Positions 22,849 through 29,941 of a stretch of 37,352 nucleotides of DNA are shown in pieces. How positions within the stretch are numbered: the stretch's first letter is position 1; the number at the start of each line of letters is the position of its first letter. Made by a program: the position numbers and the translations under genes. The DNA comes from Burkholderiaceae bacterium (GTDB taxonomy: Bacteria > Pseudomonadota > Gammaproteobacteria > Burkholderiales > Burkholderiaceae_E): NCBI GenBank assembly GCA_016710525.1, contig JADJVQ010000079.1:1-37352 (forward strand), written 5' to 3'. Under the pieces are notes generated by a model. That model ran no database searches and was not told the origin of the DNA. It saw only the letters and a program-made list of their open reading frames with translations.

Positions 22849-23985
22849 ATGCTCAAACGCAAGCTCTTCACCGCCGATCACGAGCAGTTCCGTGACACCG
22901 CCCGCAAGTTCTTCGAGCGCGAGATCATGCCCCACCACGAGCGCTGGGAGGAGCAGGGCTTCGTCGACCGCGACGCCTGGCTGAAGGCGGGGGCGGCCGG
23001 CCTGCTGTGCATGACCATGCCCGAGGCCTATGGCGGCGTCGGCGTCGACCGGCTGTACAGCACGGTCATGATCGAAGAGGCCGCGCGCGTCGGTGCCTCG
23101 GGCCCGGGCTTCTCGCTGCATTCCGAGATCGCCTCGCCCTACATCAACCGCTACGGCAGCGAAGCCCAGAAGCAGGCCTGGCTGCCGCGCATGGCCCGCG
23201 GCGAGATCATCGGCGCCATCGCGATGACCGAACCCGGTGCGGGCTCCGACCTGCAGTCGATCCGCACCACGGCCATCCGCGACGGCGACCACTACCTGCT
23301 CAACGGCTCGAAGACCTACATCACCAACGGCCACAACAGTGACCTGGTGATCGTGGTCTGCAAGACCGATCCGACCAAGGGCGCCAAGGGAACCAGTCTG
23401 CTGCTGGTCGAAGCCGATCGCCCCGGTTTCTCCAAGGGCAAGCGGCTCAAGAAGCTCGGGCTGAAGGCTCAGGACACATCGGAATTGTTCTTCGACAACG
23501 TCAAGGTGCCCGCCGGCAACCTGCTGGGCCGCGAGGGCGAGGGTTTCATGTACCTGATGCAGGAACTGCCCTGGGAGCGCATGATGATTGCGCTGCGAGC
23601 GGTCGCATCGGCGCAGGCCGCGGTCGAGTGGACGCTCGAATTCACCCGCAACCGAAAGGCCTTCGGCAAGCCGGTCTATGACTTCCAGACCACCCGCCAC
23701 AAGCTGGCCGAATGCAAGACGCAGGTGCAGGTCGGCAGAGCATTTGCCGATCAGTGCCTCGAGGCCGTGCTGGTAGGCGAACTCGATCCGGCCACTGCCG
23801 CCATGGCCAAGTACTGGTGCACCGACATGCAGTGCAAGGTGATCGACGAGTGCCTGCAGCTGCACGGCGGCAGCGGCTACATGCTGGAGTACCCGATCAC
23901 CCGTGCCTACGCCGATGCGCGCGTGCAGCGCATCTACGGCGGCACCAACGAGATCATGAAGGAAGTGATCGGGCGCAGCCTGTAG
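22849..23985 (+). CDS. acyl-CoA dehydrogenase, long-chain (LCAD) type
   Basis: A 378-residue FAD enzyme that introduces the trans-2 double bond in acyl-CoA. Segments: N-terminal helical domain FTADHEQFRDTARKFFEREI, the FAD/substrate loop GAIAMTEPGAGSDLQSIRTTA (122-142), KTYITNG, and the C-terminal domain with TRNRKAFGKPV, LQLHGGSGYMLEYPI and IYGGTNEIMKEVIGRSL. The C-terminus has GG where MCAD has the catalytic glutamate (YEG). As in mammalian LCAD and isovaleryl-CoA dehydrogenase, the base is then expected in the preceding helix, here Glu243 in ELPWERMMIA. The overall pattern is closest to LCAD. The ATG at 22849 has no visible ribosome-binding site because a tandem repeat fills the leader. 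It is convergent with the haem oxygenase gene. Confidence 0.95.
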   Translation: MLKRKLFTADHEQFRDTARKFFEREIMPHHERWEEQGFVDRDAWLKAGAAGLLCMTMPEAYGGVGVDRLYSTVMIEEAARVGASGPGFSLHSEIASPYINRYGSEAQKQAWLPRMARGEIIGAIAMTEPGAGSDLQSIRTTAIRDGDHYLLNGSKTYITNGHNSDLVIVVCKTDPTKGAKGTSLLLVEADRPGFSKGKRLKKLGLKAQDTSELFFDNVKVPAGNLLGREGEGFMYLMQELPWERMMIALRAVASAQAAVEWTLEFTRNRKAFGKPVYDFQTTRHKLAECKTQVQVGRAFADQCLEAVLVGELDPATAAMAKYWCTDMQCKVIDECLQLHGGSGYMLEYPITRAYADARVQRIYGGTNEIMKEVIGRSL

Positions 23986-24012
23986 CCCGTCCGGACCCCG
24001 CGGCGCGTTGCC

Positions 24013-24699
24013 TCAGTCGGCGGCGGTATGCGCCGCGGCGTGCGGCCGTTCGGCCAGCCCGCACACCCCCGACAGTTCCTCGAACAGACACTGGTGCAGG
24101 CCGAACGCGCCCAGCGCCTCATCGACGATCTCGTCGGCCTGCGTCGCGTCGGGGTCGATCGCTTCGAGGCCGCTGCGAAACGCCAGGGTCAGCTCGCGCG
24201 TCCGGGCCGCGTCGCCAAACCAGTAGAAGCGCGTGCCGGGCGCGCCGGCCCCGCCCGGCAGCCCCATCGCCTGCGCCACGATCCGGCGCAGCACCTGGCC
24301 TCCGCTGAGATCGCCCAGGTATCGTACGTAGGCATGTGCCAGCAGCCGGCCCGGGTTCGCACCCGACACCCGCTCGAGCCGTTCGGCGTAACGCAGCGCC
24401 GCCGGCTGCGGGGCCAGCTCGTCGGCCCACGATTCGCCATGCAGGGTGCACAGATCGGCGGCCAGCGCATCGCCGCGGGCCAGGGCCGGATCAAGAACCG
24501 GCTGGATCAGCGGGTGCGCCCCATGGCGGACCAGTGCCGGCTCGAGCGCGCCGTACAGGACATGGAGGCTGCGCAAATAGGTGCAATAGCCGACCCGATC
24601 GACCTCGCCGCGCAGCAGCGCCGCCATGAATCGGCCTCGCTCGGCCTGGCGATGCATGTCGGCGGTTTCGGCCTTCAGGCGGGCGGCCAGACTGGACAT
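24013..24699 (-). CDS. haem oxygenase (biliverdin-producing, HO-1 type)
   Basis: A 228-residue member of the HO-1 family (PF01126). It opens haem with O2 and reductant to biliverdin, iron and CO. The proximal haem ligand is His16 in LKAETADMHRQAE, and the distal helix is intact as YVRYLGDLSGGQVLRRIV, with the flexible glycines. RFYWFGD is also family-like. In bacteria such enzymes either recover iron or supply biliverdin to bacteriophytochromes; no phytochrome or haem-uptake gene is in the window. It lies on the same strand 112 bases after pufC, so it may be transcribed from the puf operon or from its own promoter (a TATGAT at 24732-24737 is a possible -10, without a good -35). The start at 24699 follows GGAG. 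Confidence 0.93.
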   Translation of the reverse strand: MSSLAARLKAETADMHRQAERGRFMAALLRGEVDRVGYCTYLRSLHVLYGALEPALVRHGAHPLIQPVLDPALARGDALAADLCTLHGESWADELAPQPAALRYAERLERVSGANPGRLLAHAYVRYLGDLSGGQVLRRIVAQAMGLPGGAGAPGTRFYWFGDAARTRELTLAFRSGLEAIDPDATQADEIVDEALGAFGLHQCLFEELSGVCGLAERPHAAAHTAAD

Positions 24700-24749
24700 C
24701 GGACAGCACTCCGGGGGACAAGGGGCCCGCCATCATAGTGGATCGGCAA

Positions 24750-24763
24750 CCGGCAGACGCCGG
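24750..24763 (-). terminator. hairpin after pufC
   Basis: CCGGC-AGAC-GCCGG, a perfect 5-base stem about 50 bases after the pufC stop and 50 bases before the haem oxygenase start. No U-tract follows. It may only slow transcription or stabilise the 3' end of puf mRNA. Confidence 0.25.
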
Positions 24764-24811
24764 ATGGACTGCTGCCGGGTCCGGGCCGATTTCCCCGCCG
24801 CTCGGAATCGC

Positions 24812-25891
24812 CTACTTGGCCGGCGCAGCAGCCACGGCGGCCGGCGAAGGCGCCTGGGCCGCCGCCTTCTTGCCCTTGAGTTCGGGATGGTTCTTCAGCA
24901 GCCCCGCGCCGTACAGGGGCTTGTAGGCCCCCTGGTGGCAGGTATCGCAGTTCACCTTGAGCACGTCGCCCATGGGTCCCAGGCGATTCGCCGGGAAGAC
25001 GCGGGTCAGCCCGTCCATGTACTGGGTATTGATGTCGCGCGCCATCCGGATGCCATGCCAGGCGGTCACCCGCTGCGGCGTGCTGCCCTCCCAATCGGCG
25101 AACGACCGGGAGTTGTGGCAGTAGGTGCAGTTCACACCCAATGCCTGCGACATGTGCATCATCAGGCCGTAGGTGAACTCGGCCTGCTTGGTCGACTTGC
25201 GGTTGCCCGTGGGCAGCGCGGTATCGCCGATGATGCGCACGTCGGCTGCCTGGGACAGATAGGGCGTGTACGGGTCGTAGGGCAGCGCCGTCCAGGCGAC
25301 CGACTCGGCCGCCACATTCTGGCCGGCGTTGTCGCCCACCATGCCGCTGGCCTGCTTTTGCGGCACCGGCATCGACCACACCTTGGCCGGCACGGGCTGT
25401 CCGCGATGGCAGGTGTAGCAGGTCACCCCGGTTGCGGCGACGTGGTTCGACCAGTCCGCATTGATATGGCGGGTCATCTCCAGCATGCGCCGCGCCACGA
25501 CCTTGGTGTAGAGCGAATCCGATGAGAAGTCCTCGCCGGCCTTGTGGCAGTAGGCGCAGCCCTGGGCCGGCGCGACCCAGGCGGTCATCGATGCCATCAG
25601 GCGGGTGAATTCGCCCACACTCAGATCGCCCGCGACCTTGACGTTCTTGAAGACCGCCGACGCCTTCGGGCCGTTCGCGTCGGCCGCCGGCGAATCTTCG
25701 GGCGCGACGTTCACCGACGCCTGCCGGGCGATCGTGCGCGGGTTGTAGACCTGGTCCATGCCAGTGCCGCGAAAGCCTCGCTGGACCATGTCGACCGGCG
25801 GGCGCTCGCAGGCCGCCAGCAGCAGCACGCCGGCAACGAGCGCGCACATGGCGCCGGCACGGGTCACGTGGGCGGTGATTGCGCGGGTCAT
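24812..25891 (-). CDS. pufC: photosynthetic reaction-centre cytochrome c subunit
   Basis: A 359-residue tetrahaem cytochrome that re-reduces the special pair from the periplasmic side. Four haem sites are present: CAYCH (112-116), CYTCH (158-162), CTYCH (255-259) and CDTCH (315-319). The signal sequence ends in the lipobox LAAC (Cys28), so it should be an N-terminally lipidated membrane-anchored protein. Methionine axial-ligand candidates sit in the helices before each haem (for example LMASM, MLEMT, MMHMSQ). An Ala/Pro/Lys-rich tail closes the protein. The ATG at 25891 overlaps the pufM stop (ATGA), so the two are translationally coupled. It is the last gene of pufBALMC. Confidence 0.98.
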   Translation of the reverse strand: MTRAITAHVTRAGAMCALVAGVLLLAACERPPVDMVQRGFRGTGMDQVYNPRTIARQASVNVAPEDSPAADANGPKASAVFKNVKVAGDLSVGEFTRLMASMTAWVAPAQGCAYCHKAGEDFSSDSLYTKVVARRMLEMTRHINADWSNHVAATGVTCYTCHRGQPVPAKVWSMPVPQKQASGMVGDNAGQNVAAESVAWTALPYDPYTPYLSQAADVRIIGDTALPTGNRKSTKQAEFTYGLMMHMSQALGVNCTYCHNSRSFADWEGSTPQRVTAWHGIRMARDINTQYMDGLTRVFPANRLGPMGDVLKVNCDTCHQGAYKPLYGAGLLKNHPELKGKKAAAQAPSPAAVAAAPAK

Positions 25892-26868
25892 GGCTTGGCT
25901 CCCTGCAGGATGGCGGGATCGATCACCGGATCGAACACGGGCGGATACAGGGGCGCCACATGATGCTTGACCGCCCACAGGTACCAGTTGTCGACCACGG
26001 TGCCGGTCAGCAGGATGCCGATGCCGCCGGTGATCGGGCAAAGCACCGCGAACCACCATCCCCAGCGATGAATCGACTCCATCGTGGCGTTGAAGCCCAT
26101 CGTCCAGCGCCAGAACAGCGCCGCGCGTTCGCTCGCGGTGCCGCGATCGACGATCTGCTCGATCTCGCGCTCGCCGCCGAACCGGCTGACCGCGAGGATG
26201 GTCGCGCCGTGCATCGCGAACAGCAGCGCGGCGCCGTACAGGAACGCGATCGACAGCATGTGGAACGGGTTGTAGAACAGGTTGCCGTAGCGGATCGAGA
26301 ACGCGGCGGTCCAGTCCAGGTGCGGGAAGATCCCGAAGGGCACCGCCTCGCCCCAACTGCCCATCAGCAGCGGCCGGATGAAACCGAGCACCAGATAGAG
26401 CCAGATCGCCGCCGCGAAGGCCCAGGCGACATGGGTGCCCATGCCCAGCGCGCGGGCACGCTGATACATGCGGGCCCACCACAGCAGGATCGACGCGGTC
26501 AGAAAGAAGCCCGCCATCAGCCACCAGCCGCCCTGATTCAAGGGCGGAAACAGCTTGAGCCCTTCGCCGGGCGGTGGCGGCTCGAGCGCGAGCCAGGGCA
26601 GTTGCCGCACGAACTGGATCGGATCCCAGTTCACCGAGGCCAGCATGTTCAGCCCGATGATCTCGATCGAAATGAAGCCGCAGATCAGCGAGGCCACACC
26701 GAGCCAGCCGAGGTAGATCGGACCGAGCTGCGCGTCACCGATCTTGCCCAGCCAATACAGGTGAATCGGCGGGCCCTCGCGCTCCTTGTTTCCCCGTGCC
26801 AGCGGCACACCGGCGTACGCAGGTCCGATGACCTGCACGCGCGTGAAAATGTTCTGATACTCAGCCAT
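25888..26868 (-). CDS. pufM: photosynthetic reaction-centre M subunit
   Basis: A 326-residue type II reaction-centre subunit with five transmembrane helices. It starts MAEYQNIFTRVQV, typical of PufM. Bacteriochlorophyll and iron ligands are in place: His in FPHLDW, the special-pair His in YNPFHMLSIAFLYG, and iron ligands in LFAMHGATIL and ESIHRWGWW; the glutamate ligand region is GGEREIEQIVDRG. The C-terminus VKHHVAPLYPPVFDPVIDP is the extended form found with a bound cytochrome subunit, consistent with pufC next door. It lies 52 bases after pufL. Confidence 0.98.
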   Translation of the reverse strand: MAEYQNIFTRVQVIGPAYAGVPLARGNKEREGPPIHLYWLGKIGDAQLGPIYLGWLGVASLICGFISIEIIGLNMLASVNWDPIQFVRQLPWLALEPPPPGEGLKLFPPLNQGGWWLMAGFFLTASILLWWARMYQRARALGMGTHVAWAFAAAIWLYLVLGFIRPLLMGSWGEAVPFGIFPHLDWTAAFSIRYGNLFYNPFHMLSIAFLYGAALLFAMHGATILAVSRFGGEREIEQIVDRGTASERAALFWRWTMGFNATMESIHRWGWWFAVLCPITGGIGILLTGTVVDNWYLWAVKHHVAPLYPPVFDPVIDPAILQGAKP

Positions 26869-26920
26869 CAGGTTCTCCTCGGCCGTGACGTGTTGTCGTG
26901 CGAGACGGGCTAACGACGCC

Positions 26921-27745
26921 TCAGCGCCAGATCGGCAGGTTCAGCCACCAGCTCCACCATTCCGGCCAGCCGCGCGTCCAGAACGGGCCGCTGATGACGA
27001 TGCACACGGCGCTCCAGAAGGCGGCAGACAGCGCGAGGAACAGCCCCAGCCGGTGGATGCCGAGCGTGCCGATCGAATAGCCGACCGCATCGCGAAAGAA
27101 GGTGTTTTCATGCTCGGCCGTCTTGACCGTCTCGCCCTTGGCGGGATTGGTCGCCGACAGCACCAGGCCGCCGTGCAGCGACAGCGCGAAGGCGGTCGCG
27201 AAGAAGAAGCTCACCGCCAGCATGTGGGCCGGGTTGTAGTGGAAGTGCAGGTACTGGTAGCCGGTGTTCGACACCCAGTCGAGGTGGCTCATGATCCCGT
27301 ACGGAAAGCCGTGCCCCCAGGCGCCCAGCAGCACCGGACGGATGACGACCAGCGTGACGTAGGCGAAGATCGCCACCGAGAACGCGAACGGGATGTGATA
27401 GCCGATGCCCAGCTTTCGGCAGATCTCGACCTCGCGCAAAGCCCATGAGCAGAAGGCACCGATCGCGCAGATGGTGATCAGCTGCCACAGCCCGCCCTCC
27501 ATCAGCGGGGCCATGCCCAGGCCGTACTTCAGATCGGGCGGCGCGATGTTGATCTGCCACAGGTTCCAGGTGCCGCCCTGCGACGCGCCCCAGACGATCA
27601 GCAGAGTGCCCACCGCCGAGAAGAACAGCGTGGTGACACCGAAGAATCCGACATAGAACGGACCGACCCAGAAGTCGAACAGATCGCCCCCGGTCAGTGT
27701 GCCGCCGCGGACCCGATACTTTCGCTCAAAACTCAGCATGGCCAT
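26921..27745 (-). CDS. pufL: photosynthetic reaction-centre L subunit
   Basis: A 274-residue partner of PufM that carries the active electron-transfer branch. It starts MAMLSFERKYRVRGGTLTGGDLFDFWVGPFYVGFFG, the standard opening; the ATG at 27745 is used rather than the one two codons later because the family begins MAxLSFE. Ligand histidines are in SHLDWVSN, FHYNPAHM, LSLHGG and TLGIHRLG. Five hydrophobic helices are visible. It is separated from pufA by 118 bases containing a stem-loop. Confidence 0.98.
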   Translation of the reverse strand: MAMLSFERKYRVRGGTLTGGDLFDFWVGPFYVGFFGVTTLFFSAVGTLLIVWGASQGGTWNLWQINIAPPDLKYGLGMAPLMEGGLWQLITICAIGAFCSWALREVEICRKLGIGYHIPFAFSVAIFAYVTLVVIRPVLLGAWGHGFPYGIMSHLDWVSNTGYQYLHFHYNPAHMLAVSFFFATAFALSLHGGLVLSATNPAKGETVKTAEHENTFFRDAVGYSIGTLGIHRLGLFLALSAAFWSAVCIVISGPFWTRGWPEWWSWWLNLPIWR

Positions 27746-27761
27746 GATCAATCCCCAAGTC

Positions 27762-27790
27762 AGGAGGCGGCCACCAGCGGGCCGTATCCT
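27762..27790 (-). other. intercistronic stem-loop between pufA and pufL
   Basis: On the mRNA (minus strand) AGGATACGGCC pairs with GGCCGCCTCCT around a 7-base loop: five GC pairs next to the loop, a 2x2 internal mismatch, then four outer pairs. In Rhodobacter a hairpin at this place protects pufBA mRNA and gives excess antenna over reaction centre; the same role is inferred here. Confidence 0.6.
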
Positions 27791-27863
27791 CGCAAACTGT
27801 GTTCTGCGGTCAGCAGCAGAGCAGGAACGAATGCCCTGCCCGCTGCCTGCCGACTGGATGCGC

Positions 27864-28067
27864 CTATTTGCTCGCCGGTGCAGCCGCAGGCGCCGGCATC
27901 GGCGACATCTGCCCCGCCACCGCCGGACCCTTTCGAGGTCCATCGAGCCAGTTGAAGCGATCGGTGCTCAGCAAGATGAAATGAATCACCAGCGCGAGCA
28001 CGAACAGGAAAGAAAACAGGGCGATCAACGTCCTGCGGGGATCGAATAAAGTCCAAACACGCCACAT
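27864..28067 (-). CDS. pufA: light-harvesting LH1 alpha polypeptide
   Basis: A 67-residue single-span antenna protein. It starts MWRVWTLFDPRRTLIALFSFLFVLALVIHFILLSTDRFNWLDG: a short basic N-terminus, one membrane helix and the bacteriochlorophyll-ligand His29, with the usual WL motif after it. The C-terminus is Ala/Pro-rich and longer than in many LH1 alpha chains. It lies 11 bases after pufB. Confidence 0.97.
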   Translation of the reverse strand: MWRVWTLFDPRRTLIALFSFLFVLALVIHFILLSTDRFNWLDGPRKGPAVAGQMSPMPAPAAAPASK

Positions 28068-28078
28068 GTTGTTTCCTC

Positions 28079-28309
28079 CTATGCGTTCAGAGCGACCGCG
28101 ATGTAGGCCATCGCGACGTCTTTGGCGTCATGCACGATCGACGCGTAGCCGCTGGCACCCGGCAGCCACGGGCGCCATTGCCAGGCCAGGAAGTGCGCGA
28201 TCACTGCGATCACGGTGAAGATGATGAAGCTCGACATGAAAATGCCGTGGAAGTCCTTGGCTTCCTGATCCGTGAGTCCGGTCAGGGAGCCCTGCCTGCT
28301 GTCAGCCAT
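28079..28309 (-). CDS. pufB: light-harvesting LH1 beta polypeptide
   Basis: A 76-residue antenna protein. SLTGLTDQEAKDFHGIFMSSF is the conserved N-terminal domain with the first His. The membrane helix FIIFTVIAVIAHFLAWQWRPWLPG carries the bacteriochlorophyll-ligand His and the C-terminal aromatic motif. About 20 residues extend beyond the usual end (SGYASIVHDAKDVAMAYIAVALNA), longer than most LH1 beta chains. The ATG at 28309 has AAGGAG 8 bases upstream. Confidence 0.97.
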   Translation of the reverse strand: MADSRQGSLTGLTDQEAKDFHGIFMSSFIIFTVIAVIAHFLAWQWRPWLPGASGYASIVHDAKDVAMAYIAVALNA

Positions 28310-28325
28310 GGTCTCTACTCCTTAT

Positions 28326-28433
28326 GGGCCGTAAGGCCCGCTGTGGCCTTGCGGCCACCACCGCGCACGTCCCCCGCGGCGGGGCTTGTCGCGGCGACCG
28401 CCGCGGCAATCGGTTCGTCCGGAAGCACCGGAC
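28326..28433 (-). promoter_or_regulatory. array of four stem-loops in the bchZ-pufB spacer
   Basis: Four perfect hairpins follow one another in the 153-base spacer: GTCCGG-N5-CCGGAC (28417-28433), CGCGGC-N4-GCCGCG (28390-28405), GTGGCC-GCAA-GGCCAC on the mRNA (28343-28358, a GNRA tetraloop) and GGGCC-N4-GGCCC (28326-28339). The last ends about 17 bases before the pufB start, just ahead of its ribosome-binding site. They may stabilise processed pufBA mRNA or modulate read-through from bchZ. Function is inferred from structure and place. Confidence 0.6.
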
Positions 28434-28462
28434 AGGTTCGTGGGTCGATGAGACGGTCTTGC

Positions 28463-29941
28463 TCACGCCGGCTCACCCTGGCGCAGCGCGTCGCGCGATT
28501 TCGCGACCCGCTGCGCCGTGACACGTTGTTCGCCGGCGCGCCGGGCGTCGCGCTCGGCGCGATCACGCAGCCGCTTGGCCGCCGATATCTGCACCAGCAC
28601 AGGTTCGGTCTCGACGAACTCGCCCAGCAGCGCCTGCGCATCGTCATCCCAGGGGCTCGGCGGTTCGTCGCCGATGCGAGCAGGCGTCGGGTCGACGCGG
28701 TCCAGATCGGTGCCCAGCGGCAGGATGTGGAACAGCGCATCGAACAGCGAATTGCAGAACTCCTGCACCAGGTACGTGGCGCCGGCATAGCCCATGAATG
28801 GCGTGCCGGTGTGGCGCCGGATGATCGGCAGCGGGAACGACGCCGGAATGAAGCTCGTCTTCATCATCGAGCCGCCACCGCACTCGGCCAGGTACATGCG
28901 CTCGTTGTAGCTGCCGTACATCACCAGCGGCGTCTTGTCCTTGACCAGCCGGCGCACTTCTTCGTTGTCGGTCTTGGCGCCCGGCTTGCGGGCGATCGCG
29001 AAGTGGCAGGGCAGGCCGAGTTCATCCTCGAGGAAATGCCGCACGCCCCGGGTGTAGGTTTCATTGGCCACGATGGCGAAGCTCGCCGTGCCGAAGAAGT
29101 CCTGGGTCACCGAGCGCCACAAGTCCCAGATCGGCTTGATCGTGCTGTGCTTCTCGCGCTCGATGAAGGGCTCGGGGTCCAGGCCCAGCAGCGCGCCCAG
29201 CGAACGCAGGAACTTGGTGGTGCTGTGCAGCCCGATCGGCGCCTGCAGGTAGGGCCGCTCGAGCGCCTCGCACAGCATCCGGCCGAATTCGCGGTACATG
29301 CAGATGTTGACGTCGGCCTCGACCAGGCGCGACACATCGGCCAGGTGGCTGCCCAGCGGGAAGACCATGTTGATCTCGGCGCCGATGCCCTGCACCAGGC
29401 GACGGATCTCGGCCAGATCGCTGGGCGAATTGAACGTGCCGTAGCAGGGGCCGATGATGTTGACCCGCGGCTTTTCTCCGGCGGGACGCCCGGTCAGCGC
29501 AGAGCGCGCGGGCACCTTCTTCAGCCCGTACTCGGACCACAGCCAATACATCGCCCGGTTGGCGCACTGCCACTGGTCTTCGTCGATCGTGCGCGGCAGG
29601 AACCGCTGGATGTTGGTGCCCGATGGCGTCACGCCACCACCGATCATCTCGGCGATCGAACCGGTCACCACCACCGAAGGCAGATCGGGATCGAGCGCGG
29701 CGTGGGCACGCCGCATCGAGCCCTCGGTGCCCTCGCGACCCAGCTGCTCCTCGGCAAGGCCGGTCACCACGATCGGCAGTTCGTGAGGCGGCAGCGCATC
29801 GGTGTAGTGAAGCACCGAGGTGACCGGAAGGTTCTCGCATCCCACCGGTCCGTCGATCACGACCTGCAGGCCCTTGATGGCGGTAAAGACGTAGACGGCT
29901 CCCCAGTAGCCGCCGGCACGATCGTGATCGAGCACCAGCAT
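28463..29941 (-). CDS. bchZ: chlorophyllide a reductase subunit Z
   Basis: A 492-residue nitrogenase-like catalytic subunit of chlorophyllide a reductase (BchXYZ), which reduces ring B on the way to bacteriochlorophyll a. It starts MLVLDHDRAGGYWGAVYVFTAIKGLQVVIDGPVGCENLP, the BchZ hallmark with a cluster-binding cysteine. The nitrogenase-fold core follows (VVVTGSIAEMIGGGV, NIIGPCYGTFNSPSDLAEI), then the conserved FMGYAGATYLVQEFCN and a charged C-terminal tail. It shares the A of TGATG with the bchY stop. The puf leader begins directly after it. Confidence 0.98.
   Translation of the reverse strand: MLVLDHDRAGGYWGAVYVFTAIKGLQVVIDGPVGCENLPVTSVLHYTDALPPHELPIVVTGLAEEQLGREGTEGSMRRAHAALDPDLPSVVVTGSIAEMIGGGVTPSGTNIQRFLPRTIDEDQWQCANRAMYWLWSEYGLKKVPARSALTGRPAGEKPRVNIIGPCYGTFNSPSDLAEIRRLVQGIGAEINMVFPLGSHLADVSRLVEADVNICMYREFGRMLCEALERPYLQAPIGLHSTTKFLRSLGALLGLDPEPFIEREKHSTIKPIWDLWRSVTQDFFGTASFAIVANETYTRGVRHFLEDELGLPCHFAIARKPGAKTDNEEVRRLVKDKTPLVMYGSYNERMYLAECGGGSMMKTSFIPASFPLPIIRRHTGTPFMGYAGATYLVQEFCNSLFDALFHILPLGTDLDRVDPTPARIGDEPPSPWDDDAQALLGEFVETEPVLVQISAAKRLRDRAERDARRAGEQRVTAQRVAKSRDALRQGEPA

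Noticed and set aside
22698..22895. Small protein with RPN repeats
   Set aside because: It is the translation of the GAACCGCCC minisatellite and overlaps two real genes; no start signal.
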